A program made the position numbers and the translations under genes. A stretch of 64,000 nucleotides of DNA from Pratylenchus scribneri (taxonomy: Eukaryota > Nematoda > Chromadorea > Rhabditida > Pratylenchidae). A model generated the notes under the pieces. That model was not told the origin of the DNA and made no database searches. It saw only the letters and a program-made list of their open reading frames with translations. Below, in pieces: positions 25,598-38,353 of this stretch. The stretch lies in assembly GCA_030063045.1 (NCBI GenBank), contig JAQSEB010000008.1, positions 2,046,001 to 2,110,000 on the forward strand, written 5' to 3'. Positions within the stretch are counted from its first letter, which is position 1; each line of letters begins with the position of its first letter.

Positions 25598-28500
25598 ATG
25601 GTCGGCGACCAAAATTTGGGGGCACGATCGCCGCCTATTCAATTCATCGAGGTCGGGGCGGAGGACGAGTTCAGCCTGCTGGGGCCGCCGCCGGTCAGTT
25701 ATGGGGGAATTTTGGGTGGATTGATGCACTCCCAATCTTTTTGTTTACGTGTCCCAATCTCAATCTCCCTTTTCCATTTTTATTAATTTCATTCAGGACC
25801 CAATTCGCGCAGCTTTCCTAATGGCCAGAGAAATTGTTGAGCAACCATCATGCCGGAATTTAAATGAAGATGGAAGGCATCCACAAAATGTGGGGCAAAT
25901 GCCAATAAGGCGAAGGCGACTTTCACTGGTCGAAGCATTGAACAATGGATCCATTCAAATTGACGGAGGACCACCTCACAATCAGCAGCAGGTGGGCATA
26001 ATCACCTTTTTAAATATGACTCTTTCCACTTTCGCATTTCATTTTCAATTCATTTCATCCTTCATATATGCTTGCCATCATTCATAATCATCTTAATCCG
26101 CTTTTCCAACACACAAAAAGCCCATTCATTCTCTCCCAAAAATTGCATTGGCCCCTTTCATTTTCCCACTTTCATTTTCTTCTTTTTTTTCACGCCAATC
26201 ATTTTGGTGGAATGTCGCGGCTTTGAAGTGGCCGTCGACCATCATTTTCCCTCATCAAATTATTAACAAAAAGGAATTCGCCCAACCAAAAGTCAGGTGT
26301 GCCCCCTCCCCACCCTCATCAGAGAAACAAGCTTTTGTTGAGGAATTGCTGAAAAGGAGGGTGGTTTTGACTTTTGATGGACTTTTGAAGGGGATTGGCG
26401 GTCATGGATGAATTTTTGATAGAGATTTTCTAGGAGAATTTGGCGCATTTTATTCTCTTTATAAAAATGCAAAAGCATATTTATTCATCCAAGCAAACAA
26501 AACCAAACCAAACTCATCTTCATCAATGCTTTTTGGAGGGTTTAGGCGTGTGTGAGCCAAATGGAGCGGAAAAGAGAAAGGAGGGAATTGGATAAATTAA
26601 ATGATTTTAGAAATAATTAATCGAATTTTATTAATTGAAAATGGAAAGGAAAAAGAAATGATGGATGCCTGAGGCAATAACAAAAAAAGTGGCAATGAAA
26701 AAACAGTAAAAAGATTGGAAATTTGGCAAAAAAAGAAAAACATTCGCATATTTTAGACAGGGCATTCATTGTTTTAAATACTTTTTGTTCGGCCATTGTT
26801 GGAATGACTCCAAAACAATAATAATATTCCCCAGCAGCACAATTCACGACCCCCTCCCTCCCTTTCTCAACAAAAAAGGTTCTCCTTTTGTCATTGTCCT
26901 CCGTGCTTTTCCCCTCAAAATGAGTTTATGAAAGGGGGCGTCATCTGCCTCCTCCACCTTTTTCCCCTCATTTTCCATCCTTTTTTCACGTCCTTCCAGC
27001 CGCCAGTCAGCCACATTTTCCCTCAATTATATCCGTCCATTCCATTCCAACAAAATCCCCTCCAAATTTATTATTTCCCTTTCAAAATTCCACATTCCTT
27101 CCAAAATGTTCCCAATTGAACCATTCCGTGCCCTGATCGGCCAAAATGGTCCTGGTCATCCTTCCATTGTTCGAATTGTGCCATTGACCGAAAGGAATCG
27201 AAGGACACCACAAAAAGTCCGTTCCGAATTAATCAGCCAATTGGATGAGTCCTTGGAGGCTTTGGAAATGTTAAAGGTCGGTCAGCTGGCAATGAGAAGA
27301 TGTTTGGAAAGGAAAGAAAAGGGAACGCCTAAAATTTGCGAAATAAACAAATTTGAGGAAGAAACAACGAATTTGTCAATTGTGCCCATTTCCCTCATCA
27401 TTTGCGCATTCTCCCTTTTGGCACAAATGGCCAATGACCAATTTGATGAATGAATAATTGCGGCAATTCCACCTCCAATCATTATTCCTCCTCCTCCTTC
27501 AATTGTTGTAATCCATTAATTTGGTGGCCAATTCCCACTTCCATCATCAATTCCCCCCAAATCCACTAATCCCCCCACAAATCGATTCCCCCCCTTCTCC
27601 TCCTCATTCCAATCTCATTTTTCTCCTACAATCCAACCAGCCGACCATTTTGCATCTCTTTTCAGCATTTTTAGCCTTCCCAACCCCTAAAATTCCCCCA
27701 CGCCCATTGGACATTCACAAAGGACACCCCCCTTCCCCCTAAATCCTGTCAATTCATTCATTCAGTTGGCTCAATCTCGGCCACCGCACCCTTCCCTTCT
27801 TATGTTTGCCCAGTCCGGATCAGATTCATTCGCCTCCTTCGATTTGTCCCTCGCATTTCCTTCGACAAGTTGCACACTTTCCTCCCTCACTCCCTCCCCT
27901 CATATTTCTTCTTCATCATTTTTTTGGCCAATAAAAATTGAGTTGAACAAAATCCTTAAAATTAGCTTTATTCCCCTTTATCTTTTGTTCTATTTGATTT
28001 TGCCATCCTTTATTAATTTTCATTTTTCCTCTTCATCAGCATCTACTACTTGGTGCGCCTAAATCGCTGCAAATTGTCGGATTTCCTCGCAGTTTTCATA
28101 CACAGGAGGGAAAGGATTTGGAAGATGGAAAAGCAGCTTGGCTAGGAGGGAAAAGGCGGCTTTTCGCCCATCCTAAAGTGCACTCACCAAAACATTTTGC
28201 CCCATTCATTCATTCATTCATTGTATTCAACAATTCATTTACCGCGCAACCCCCTCCCCTCCCCTTCCCCTTTTTCAATTCGGCCTTTCCCATACAAAAT
28301 GGAGGCCTCTTCCTTCCATCCGCAATTTGCCCTTGGAATTAACTGTCCCGAACACATCAACACAACATTCATTCCAATTCCAATTCATTCACTTTCCCTT
28401 CGTTCATTCGATTGACTGATTCCCCAAGCATTTTAACCTCTTTCATATATAATTCTGACATTACCATATTCCTTCTTAATTGGCATTAACCAGATTTTGG

Positions 28501-31243
28501 CCAAAATTTATTCCTATGTCATTTTAAAGAATTAAAAATGTCATTTTATTTTAAAAAATCAATTTTTTCACCCCTTTCAGTGCTCCAACTATTTTTTCGT
28601 CGACGACCAACAACCGCCGCCTCTTTGGGCCGAAATGTTTCCATTTGGCCATTCCAATCAGCATATTCATCCCAAAAGGACACCGCGACCTTTCATTGAC
28701 CGCCAATCGCCAGCCCGTCTTCGACCTGGCAAATTCCCGGTCCATCAAGTCAGTTTCCATTCAATTTTGGCCATTTCCAATATCATTCTATTTAAAGGAG
28801 GATGTTTCGGCTTCCTCATCATCCTCGGCCTCTGCTGCAATTCCATCCCCTTCTTCCGATTCATTTGCTCGTCAAAAACGTCGTTCTCGTTCTCAACCTG
28901 GGCCCAGGGCCCGTGAATCGGGCGTTTCGACCAATTCATCCTCAGCGGCCGTCCAAGAATTGAGTGATTTTATTGAGGAGGATTGTGAAATGGCACAATG
29001 CCAAATGGAGGGGAATGCCACACTTTGGACTGGCAAAGATGGCCAAATGTCCTCCAAAAAAGGCCAAAATTTGGTTGAAAATGGAGGCAGAGGGGCAAAA
29101 GGAAGTTGTTGTTCGCAGGACAGTGGAGTCAGAAGCAGGCAATAAAGATTGGGGGAATAATATGCCATTTTCATAATTTACTCCAATTTTAGTACTCATT
29201 CAGCTGGCAGTTTGACGGGGAGCAGCGATACCGATGGAGATGGCCATATTCGGGCCCCATGTTGCTCAACTTCATCAAATCCATCCGGCGGTGTTCTTTT
29301 CACTGCTGAAGCCGTCTTCGAGAATGTGGTCAGAAATTCCCACCTTTACAAGGACATTTAATGTGCATTGGCAAAATCTTTTTGGACTAGGAATCTTTTA
29401 AAACAAAATAATGGTTTTGAGTGTTCAAATTGTTTTGGTTTTGAATTTTCAAATTGTTTTGCACTAGAATACATTTTAAAAGCATATATGGCATATTCTT
29501 CTCCATTTTGTCATATATTTTATTATATAAATTATTGCCTTTATTTGACCTCACATTTATTCATTCAATTTCAATCCATCCAAATTAGGCAATGCTTCGA
29601 AATGAATTGGCCTTTTCACCGGGCGATGAAGTGGCTGTCCTGGATTGTCCATCCCCCGACCTTTGGTATGGCATTTGTGGGCCAAGGAGTGGATGGTTTC
29701 CGGCCGCTTATGTTCGAGTATTCCCTATTCTCTCCTTTTTATCCAATTTTACGCCTACTTTAGCCAAAAAATCGCGATTTATGCCATCTTTGTGCCGCCG
29801 ATGGCCAATCAGCCAAATTGGAATCTGGCGAACATTTTCCCTCTGCAGAAATGCGCCTTTTGCGACGGAGAATTGTTCAGGAATTGTTGAGTACCGAAAG
29901 GGAATATGTTCGTTTGTTGGATGATTTGGTGCAGGTTTGGCAAAGGAAATGAATATTGAATTAAAATGATAAAATTGAAAAGGGATTCTTGGAGCAATGT
30001 CGACGAAGAAATGAGTTATTCCCGGAGGAAAGAGTACAAAAAATATTTGGCAATCTTGAATTGATCCAAACCCTCCATTCTCGATTGCTCAAAGAAATGC
30101 AAATGGCAATGGACAAAAAGGAGCCAGAAAAGAGTACATTGGCCAATGTTTTCCTTCGGAATGTGAGTTTTTTTTAATATGAAAAATAGTTTGATAATTG
30201 ATTTAGGGAAAATTACCAATTCTTTGTAAAATAACCAATCTTTCATTTTAGAGCCATCATTTCGGCATCTACACGGATTACTGCAATAATCGAACATTGT
30301 CCTGCACCGAATTGGCCCAATTGGAATCGATGCCCCAATATTTTCATTTTTTTGAAGTTTCCAATTCCTCCCATCAATTTTCCCCTTTATTTTCCTCAAA
30401 AGGCATGCCGCCTCCTTCGGGGAATGTCAAAATTGTCACTTGATGGATTTTTGCTCACACCGGTTCAGCGAATTTGCCGTTATCCCCTTCAATTGTTGGA
30501 ATTGCTGAAGGCGACCCCACCTGGCCATCCCGATCGACTTCCTTTGGAATTGGCCCAACGCACGATGAAACAGGTGGCCGCACAGGTCAACGATGGAAAG
30601 CGCCGAGTGGATGCCATTCAAAAGATTTGGCTTTGGCAAAAAAGCATACATGGATTTAGGGCATGTTTTTTGAAGGGGAATTTGGAGAATTTGGCATTGC
30701 ATTCTAGGGCCCCGATTTGGTGGAAAATAATCACCGATTGTTGATCAACGGTGAATTGAATTGCCGAGCATTTTGGCGAGGACAACCCCAATGGACCAAA
30801 ATGGCCATTCAAGTTTATTTATTCGACCAAACAATTGTGCTCTGCCGAAGGGATGTTCTCCGGAGAAGTCAGCTCATATTCAAGGAAAGAATGTCACTTC
30901 AGGGCACTTCAGCCCAGGATTTGCACGATGGAAAGGGTAATTTGAATTTATTAGACAAACTAAAATTTTGGGCACTGAATGAATTCAAATTAAGCTCATT
31001 CCAAATTTTCAGAGCCAACGACAGGTGCAACTCTGAAAAATGCATTCAAATTGGCTGGTCCGGCTCGAGAATACATTTTTGCATGCCCAGATCCGGCAAC
31101 CAAGGGTTGGTCAATGGAAAGGCAAATTCTGAATTTGAATCTAAACATTTGCAGGTCTTTGGCTGGAGGCACTTCGCAATAGGCCAAGGAATCAACCGCC
31201 AACCGAGGCCGAAAGAAGATTAGCCATGCTAATGTCAAATTGA
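25598..31243 (+). CDS. SH3-DH-PH Rho guanine-nucleotide exchange factor (collybistin/ASEF-like)
   Basis: The 3' half is clear. A Ser-rich region (SQDSGVRSRQ, STHSAGSLTGSSDTDG) leads to an SH3 domain (AVFENV|AMLRNELAFSPGDEVAVLD, ending GWFPAAYVRV, about 29300-29720). The DH domain follows: RRRIVQELLSTEREYVRLLD (29850), SHHFGIYTDYCNNRTLSCTE, EACRLLRGMSKLSLDGFLLT, PVQRICRYPLQLLELLKAT, WQKSIHGF. Then the PH domain: LLINGELNCRAFWRG, AIQVYLFDQTIVLCRRDVLR, LKNAFKLAGPAREYIFACP, and LWLEALRNRP, ending EAERRLAMLMSN at 31243. The SH3-DH-PH order and wording match the ARHGEF4/ARHGEF9/SPATA13 group, activators of Cdc42/Rac at membranes and, for collybistin, inhibitory synapses. Upstream exons are less certain: ATG 25598 (MVGDQNLGARSPPIQF...), RAAFLMAREIVEQP (25810), an alternative ATG exon at 27106, and pieces near 27770 and 28040. 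Confidence 0.82.
27106..27276 (+). CDS. possible alternative first exon of the RhoGEF gene
   Basis: ATG at 27106 opens MFPIEPFRALIGQNGPGHPS and continues through KVRSELISQLDESLEALEML to a donor AAG|gtcggtca near 27276. The codon use is good for this genome. It lies between two uncertain RhoGEF exons, so it could be an internal exon, an alternative start, or a separate small gene whose frame runs on to 27453. Confidence 0.35.
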
Positions 31244-32089
31244 TTGGAATTGCCTATACAAAATCAAATTATCTCTTAATGTATTATAAAACAAAATTCA
31301 CAATTTGTGCCCTACTTCCCCATCATCAATGCCTTTCATTGCTCGCAGCAAAATCATCCTTTTATTCCCTTCTTAACCCAGATAAATTTGTATTCAATAA
31401 AAATAAAAATGTCAACTAACATTCCGACCCTGCCGACTGCCCGCTCTACTATAGAAGAAAATAGGGCATCGACGTGCGCGAAAAAAAGAGAGGAAGAAAA
31501 TTGGAGGGAATTGATGGGTGAATGAATGTTTGATTGATCAAATTTATGGGAATTAAAAACTGTAAAATAAATTAATTCTAAAAATGACCAATGGCAACTA
31601 ATTGACCAACCAAAAATACGCAAATTAAAATTGAGTTGAAATTAACAAAAATTACTCATTCATTAGTGAAGGTCATATTCATCATTCATTCATTCAATCA
31701 ATCAATGTTCGGCCATAAAATTATGCTTTTCATAATTTACCCTGCAGGCAGCTTATGCGAATTCCCCCATTCTAGCCAGCCGCCCCAACAAAGTGTTCTT
31801 GGGTTTATTTTTATTTGGATCGATACCAATCGACAGAGGCGGGCGGACAGTCCCCCCCCCCTCCCCGCAACCCCACCAGCACCAACCAAACATGTGCGCC
31901 GAGTGGGGATCGCCTCCACCCCAACACAACCACCACCGTCCAGCAGTTCCCCCCGAGCGAATTTGTGTCATTGAATGAAGGACACAATCGATGTGAAGCA
32001 GTCCAACATTCCTCCACACATTTTTGACCATTTCATTCATTCATGTTCCCATTTTCATATTAATTTAATTTGGGAAAAGCATACAAAAA
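31244..32089. other. intergenic, RhoGEF to zinc-finger gene 1
   Basis: About 850 bases with polyadenylation-like AATAAA runs after the RhoGEF stop, ATTCATTCATT repeats near 31660-31710 and 32030, and a C-rich stretch near 31850. Open frames overlap in all frames here, as expected of low-complexity sequence. No gene called. Confidence 0.45.
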
Positions 32090-33504
32090 ATGCTTCGTCG
32101 TCTCCTTTCGAATAATCAAAGTCAACCGACAAATTTGGTGGCCCCAATAGAAGATCAACCACCGGCGGAAACTGGCCCAACGACCGTTGAAGAGCCGAGA
32201 GAATATGTGAGTGGAGGATTGGCCCATCCATTATTCCCTTTCATTGTTTGCCTTTTTTGTAGATTTTGCTCTCCAAAATGCGGCCTCATCCGCCCTCTTC
32301 GATCCCATTCTACGGCCAGCCCCAATCCGGCTATCCTCCTTGTCCATATCCAATTCCGACTGCCCATCTCATCCAATCTTCTTGTTGGGCCCATTTGGAT
32401 GCAAATCCCCCTCCGCCCTTTTCATTTCCAGCTGCTGATGAGGCCACTGGACTTTATTGGCCAAAGTGAGTTAATGGCCACTTTCCCAATTCAACATTTT
32501 CTTTCATTTTCCACAGTTTTATTCCCTCCACCGACAATTTCAATTCAAATTTGGATTTTTCACTTATTCCTTCACTTCCTCAAATTCAAACAGCACCAAC
32601 ACAGCCACCTCCATTTGATCATTTTGCCCAAAATGAGAAAATTTATGGCCAAAATGGCATTGAAAAAATTGAATTGGTTGGAAAATGCGCGCAAAAGGAG
32701 GAGGAAGGAGAAGAAGGTCAAAAGCCAATATCAAAGTCCAATGTGAGGGACAAATTGGAGGCATGTTCAATTTAATAATCACAAAAATTATTAAATAGTA
32801 TTCCTATATGCAGAGTCCGGCACCATCGGAAGAAGGCGGCTGTCCCCAATCTTGTCCATATTGTTTGCCCCCAATTAAATTTTAGTCCAACCAATTTCTT
32901 TCAGGCAATCGTTTCCAAAAAGTAGGCAGTCTCCGTCGCCATATGGCCCAATGCCGTCGATTGAAGGGAATTGCCAGAGGGGAAAGTGTGCCTCCTTCAA
33001 AACGACCAATCGGCGGAAGCCCAGCCCCCGGTGAGCCATAAAAACACAAATGAATACCAATTTTTGGGGGATTTTCAGTGGGAAATGAGAAAAAGCCAAG
33101 AATTATGAATGGAAATGGCCAGCCACACTCCCCTGCGCCATCCCATTCATCGGCCACCGTCGACCCATCGGATCCATATGAATGTGAATGGTGCAAATTT
33201 AACACACTTTATAAGGGAAATATGAAAAGACATTTGATCAGTTGCCATCGGGGTAGTCAATTTAATCGAATGATATATATTTTGACTTTTAGTTAGCATG
33301 GAAATCCTCCAACAAATGCAATTTGATGTGGAAAGATTGCGAAAATTGGCCGTGAATCGACCAGCAAAAGACGAATTGCCGATTCAGCCAAGAAGGGATG
33401 ATACAAAGGGAAAAGGGGCGGCGGCAGAGAGAAAAGATGAAAAGGAAGAGGAATTTGGAGATGAAGAAGAAGAACGGGAAGATGATGAGGAAGGGGAAGA
33501 ATGA
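32090..33504 (+). CDS. C2H2-type zinc-finger protein with Pro-rich N-terminus
   Basis: A complete multi-exon gene can be joined: MLRRLLSNNQSQPTNLVAPI...EEPREY, then ILLSKMRPHPPSSIPFYGQP and a Pro/Tyr-rich stretch, LYWP|NFIPSTDNFNSNLDFSL, an acidic Lys-rich segment ending RDKLE, a GC-AG intron (GAG|gcatgt, about 32760-32812), then SPAPSEEGGCPQSCPYC|NRF. Two fingers are visible: CPYCNRFQKVGSLRRHMAQC (C-x2-C-x11-H-x3-C) and CEWCKFNTLYKGNMKRHL followed by ISCH (C-x2-C-x12-H-x4-H). The end is a coiled/acidic tail (MEILQQMQFDVERLRK to EREDDEEGEE). It is probably a nuclear DNA-binding regulator. I do not recognise the orthologue. Confidence 0.72.
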
Positions 33505-34090
33505 ACAATGAGAAGAAGTTGTTGGATGGGATTAATTTATGCAATTTTTTATTACTTCATTCCATTTCACTTTATATTGCATTTTTTAATACACATTCCT
33601 TTCGGATTTGCATAATCCCCCCCTTTTTATTTAATTTATTTTTATTTTGATAAATATATTTGACTAATTTGCGCATAATCCATCCACTATCAATTCCCCC
33701 AACCTCAATATTCATCTTAACATTCCTCTTCCTAAAGCATTCTTCACAAAGACAAATATAAATCCGGCCAAATGACATCCAACCATCAATCCTTCCATTC
33801 CCTTCATTTCTTGCTGCCAGCTTCTTCATCCCACCAACTTTCCTCCCGATCAATCGATTCAGCTTTTTCTCCACTAACTCTGCCTCAAACTCAACCAATT
33901 CAACCATTCCATTCCCTCTTCGACCAAATGTTGGCCTCTCAATCCATCCATTCTGTTCCTCGTTAGTCCCTTGGCCATTATTCCCCCTCCCCTGTTATTG
34001 GCCATCCAATCTCGAAATCCTCCTCGCCCATTTCATTTGGCCACTTTTCATTCCCTTCCCTATAAAAATAAATTCAGCCGACTGTTAAAA
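33505..34090. other. intergenic between zinc-finger gene 1 and the small ORF
   Basis: About 590 AT-rich bases. A Ser/Pro-rich open frame at 33772-33966 has no splice partner and looks like chance. No feature is supported. Confidence 0.4.
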
Positions 34091-34378
34091 ATGGATTCCA
34101 CCGGAAGCAATTCAGAAGGAGGTCAGCAACAGCCCGGGAATGTGGCGGAGAAAGATTTGGTGAGTGGAATATTTTTGGGATGCAAAAAAAAAGAATGGAT
34201 GGGTGGATAGGTGGGAGGGTCATTTAAAATTGGCACCGTTTCCTTTCTGCACAATTTTGTTGTGTTTTTGGTTAAGCCCGTGGCTGAGATCACCTGTACC
34301 GTGCAAATTGTGAACAACCGAAATGAGCAACAAGGACAAACCGGAGCCAATGTTGGCCAACAGCAAAACAACAATTGA
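34091..34378 (+). CDS. small two-exon ORF, about 56 residues, unknown
   Basis: ATG 34091 opens MDSTGSNSEGGQQQPGNVAE, reaches a donor TTG|gtgagt near 34159, and continues after a ggttaag acceptor as PVAEITCTVQIVNNRNEQQG, ending with a Gln/Asn tail at 34378. It is short and polar, with no membrane span and no known domain. It could instead be an upstream part of a longer transcript reaching zinc-finger gene 2. Confidence 0.35.
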
Positions 34379-34621
34379 ATAAAAATGAATGGCCAAATGA
34401 ATGGAATGAATGAATTGAAAAGAAGGGAAACGGTGCCATCAAAGCATATATTCATAATCCCAGACAAAAAAATTGCCTCACCAATGCAAAATAATTATTA
34501 TTAAATAATAAAACATTTTTGGAATAAATTTAATATTCGAATGGAAATGGAATTTATGTTATTATTATATATCGAATCAAATTGAATTCCCATCCATCAA
34601 TTCTTCCTTTAGGCGGCAAAA

Positions 34622-35838
34622 ATGGAGAATTTGATGAGTGAAGGGGAATCAAAGAATGAGGAATTGTTGGCACCGTCAAAGCGAATTCAGCTTCAGATTG
34701 AGGAGGAGGAGGAGGAGGAAAAAACGAAAAAGGAAGAAGAAAAAGAAGGAGGAAAAGAGGGGGAAAGGATATTGGAACGGAAAAGTTGCGTGAAGGACGA
34801 AAACGGATTCACCTATTACAAATGCAGATTCTGTGGCCTTACATTCAATTTTATGGTGTTCGAATATTTTCCTAAAATTATTTACACTTAATTTTCAGAC
34901 CACCCTCAAGGCTAGTCCCCCTCCCCTCCACCCCTTCTCCAATTATCCATTTATCTTTTATCCTTATTATTTTTTTAGGCTCATGAAAGAGTTCATGACA
35001 TTGACCAGGTTGTTGTGTGAAATGGAATTCCCATTCTCTCATTATACTTTTAGCCGTACACTTGCAACAAATGTGGTGAATCCTTCCATTTTATGTGCGA
35101 ATTAGAATATCATGCCAAAACTCACATTGACCAAAAGGGCTATAAATGCGAATGCGGCAGAACATTTTTCCAAGTAAAAATTACTTCAATATTTGCATAA
35201 ATTAATAATCCTCATGTCAGTACACGGATTTGCTTTATCACCGGCATCCGGGCGAGGATCCGCCGCCCGAACCTGTCATTCCCCTTCCAGTCGCTGCCCC
35301 AATCCAATTGGCTCCTTCGCCTTCAATGCCGGCACTTCCTGCATCCGAATTCCCAACCCCAGAATTCATGGAGCGCGGATTCGAGCCAAAACATCAAATT
35401 CGTGTTTGGTCCGATGTTGGTCCATTCCATCATTTCCCACAAATTCCAATTCTCCATTCATCCTTAGATTCGTTCAAAGCCTTATATTTGCCAATATTGC
35501 TCCAAAAGTTATGCCGACAGTCGGTTGGTCCCTCCTTCCTCTTTTAGAATGCGATATTTTATCTACATTCATTCCGGGGATTGTAATTGTAAATTCTAAG
35601 TTGTAATTTTAATTTCTAAGTTCCTCTTTTCTCTTTTATTGATGGGATTATTTTAATTTCATCAGGAGCTTGGCCTACCATATGTACAGTCATCGTGGCG
35701 AAAGAATATTCAACCCAAGGGCATCTCGTTATTTGATGTGCCGCAATGAGTTAGTTCATAAAAGGAGGCATATAAAATTATTAATTTAATTTCAGCAATT
35801 CCTACATATCTTCGGGGGTCGATTTGAGGGATGCTTGA
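34622..35838 (+). CDS. C2H2 zinc-finger transcription factor (four fingers)
   Basis: ATG 34622 (MENLMSEGESKNEELLAP) leads into a Glu/Lys-rich stretch and then fingers split by small introns: YKCRFCGLTFNFM|TTLK|AHERVH; YTCNKCGESFHFMCELEYH ending AKTH; YKCECGRTFFQ|YTDLLYHRH, with one residue fewer between its cysteines; a Pro-rich linker; then KPYICQYCSKSYADSRSLAY followed by HMYSH and RGERIF. The intron after TTLK begins AAG|gctag and is GC-AG. Another intron carries a copy of the dispersed GTAATTGTAAATTCTAAGTT repeat (35581 on). The end is ambiguous: reading on gives a stop near 35789, splicing at AATGA|gttagt gives NSYISSGVDLRDA and a stop at 35838. Likely a nuclear DNA-binding protein; orthologue not recognised. 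Confidence 0.72.
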
Positions 35839-36039
35839 TGGGCCTATGGGGAATCGAAAGTAGGATTCCTGGATGGATGGTTGAAGTTGAATTGAATTAT
35901 AGAATTCCAATTCCAAAATGAATAAATGAAATATATTGTAGCCAGACATTATTCATTAATTAATTAATTAATTGAATTAAAAATATTTAATCGTATATTC
36001 ATTGTATTTCCGTTTATTATTCAATCACATATTATATTT

Positions 36040-37495
36040 TCAAAGTTCAATTCCCCCGCCGCCCTTTTGCTTTTGTTCCTCAATGAATTTGAGAATATGC
36101 GATGGACTTGGCCCATTCGATCCAGCTGGACTTTTTCCTTGGCCAATGGCCGCCGACAATTCCGTCATTGATAAATCTACAAGCAAAATTAATTGTGAGG
36201 CGAATTTATGACAAACCAATGCTGGAAGTTTCGCCAAAATCTTCGCCCAAATCGGTATGCCCCGAAGGAGTGCTACTTTGGCTGAATGGCGCCTGAATTG
36301 CTCGATTTGGCCCACCGCCGCCCAATTGCTGCAATCGGCTTAAACTTTGTTGGCGTTGGAGTGAGATTTGATTTTTGTGACGTCGCTTTTTGTGTGTCGT
36401 CAACGGGTCCGAATCACGCAATAAAATTGGATTACTGCAAATTTACTTAGAATAATATTCCCTCCTCCCCTATTTCCACCACCTGAATGCATCCAACGGT
36501 GGTTTACTTGCCCTAAAATTCGCCAAAATATTTTTGCCCATTTTTGCCCTCTTACTTGATCATTTCCTCAAAGTCTTCGGCCTCATCATCTTCGCCAATG
36601 TAGGAGGGCGGTTCCTCTTGGATTACTAATTCCGCTTCAGATTCCTGATCTTCGTATTGGAGCATTTGATTTCCCCGGAGGATTGGTTCGCCCTCCACCG
36701 CCGGAATGTCGAGGGAGGATTCATGGAAAAGTAATTGTTTTCGTGCCGCCCTTTTGTCCCACAATGTGCTGTCTTCCTCCTCAAATTCGGGCGAAGGAAG
36801 TCGAATTTCGTGGTATTCTTCACTGATTTTGCGCCGTGCAGAGGCTTAATTATGAACAAATTAGGTACGTTGGGGTGAATGGCTCATTCCAATTCCAACC
36901 GATTATATCCTCTAAAGTGACCGATGCAGCACTTTGACCACTGGCCTGACTGCCGGCACTGGATGGATTCGGGGAAAGTGGAGGCAACGCCAATGAAAGA
37001 TTGGTGGTCCCATTTTGGAGGGAATTGATGCTTTGGGGCGAATCAATGATGGGCGATTTGGGGGAATTCGAATTGGAATGAGTTTGGACCGTCAATTGGG
37101 GACGATCTACAAGAAAATGTGCCGGTGGTGGGAATAATTCACTTTTTGAGGGAAAACCTGCTTTCATTTTCCCCAGCGAATTTTCATTTGAGGTGGAATT
37201 TGCTTCGAATGTGCCAACAATATTTCGAACATTGTTTCCTTTGTTCTTGCGAAAAAGCCGATGGGCGTGGAATTTGCCGCAGGAAAAATCATGGCAATCC
37301 TCGCGGAAACAATAAATTTGGGGCATTGGACTTTGTCGGGTCATTTGCCGGTACATTTTTCACTTTTCTTGGGGAATTCTTCCAATGGAAAATTAATGGA
37401 AGGCAAAATTCGAAATGAACGAATATTTTATTAAAGGGTGGAATGGTGACATTTTTACTAATCTGTTGAAGGGAGGGGGTGATGTCCTCGGGCAT
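36040..37495 (-). CDS. unrecognised, largely disordered protein
   Basis: Read leftwards, the possible start is ATG 37495 (MPEDITPSLQQ). Better supported parts are CFREDCHDFSCGKFHAHRLF followed by RNIVGTFEANS (37350-37150), a Ser/Asn/Pro-rich stretch (NSPKSPIIDSPQSINSL), VTLEDII|ASARRKISEEYHE (intron about 36900-36845), an acidic segment ending DDEAEDFEEMIK (36556), a basic segment (DPLTTHKKRRHKNQ) and a Gly/Pro C-terminus HILKFIEEQKQKGGGG ending at 36040. No catalytic domain is visible. The mix of short conserved-looking blocks and low complexity suggests a scaffold or regulatory protein. I could not place the family. Confidence 0.55.
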
Positions 37496-38353
37496 GGAAA
37501 GACATCTTTTTGACGCGTCAATGAGGCCCTCTATGTTGGTGTTTTAAAGCCGATTTTGGCCCTCATATTCCCATCAATTAATCCCCTTTGCCTCATCCCG
37601 GAAGAATGCTAATGCATTCACTCATCAACGTCTTTCTAGTACATTTTTCAATGCATTCAACTGAATTACACTCGATTTGTCCTTGCGTCTTTTGCTTAAA
37701 TTTGATGAAGGATTCAGACCGGCTGAGCCCTGCTGGGGGATTTATGGAATGGCAAGGAGGACATTTATTTAAATAAATCCATAATCAATTTTTGTGAATC
37801 ACCAACACAAAATGATTTTATTTTTGTTGTATTTATTTGGATAGGGGAAAGGGAGACCATGTTTGGCACAAGCTTGGCACACGGCTTTAATCGTCGGCTG
37901 GTTGCTAATTGCGGGTGGTGGAATGGAGAGAAGGTGCCGGGTGTCATCCCTCATTGAGAGTGAAAGAAAATAAATATTATTGAACGAAATTACGTCATCA
38001 ACATCCATCCAATCCAACCAAATTCCATTCATCTCTTTCTTTTCTCTACCTTCCTAAAATTGACAGCTGCGCGGCTTTTCACCAACTATTCATTTTTGGC
38101 AAATAAAAAGTTGAATATATTTTTGAAGTCAATAAAATTTAGTGACGTTAATTTCCACTCAATGATTAATAATGTTTTTTTATTGGCCTGACAACAAATG
38201 TTCATCCCCTCCTTTTAAAATGGTCATTATCTCGATCAATTTTGTTGAGTGCCTCTTCGATAAACCTGTTCCCCAAAGTTTTTCTCCTCCTTCCCTTTTC
38301 ATCCATTCCCGTAAATAAACTTTTTGAAATCATTTTGAACCCAATATTCGGCC
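37496..38353. other. intergenic before the secreted Ig-like gene
   Basis: About 860 bases between divergently read genes, AT-rich, no supported gene. Presumed to hold promoters for the disordered-protein gene (minus) and the secreted protein (plus). Confidence 0.45.

Noticed and set aside
31750..32030. Coding region with overlapping open frames on both strands
   Set aside because: The C-rich low-complexity sequence lacks stops in several frames at once, none of which continues through splice sites into a conserved exon.
36040..37495. CREB-regulated coactivator or neurabin-like scaffold
   Set aside because: Only short, Ser/Pro-rich resemblance; no diagnostic domain is visible, so the gene was left unnamed.
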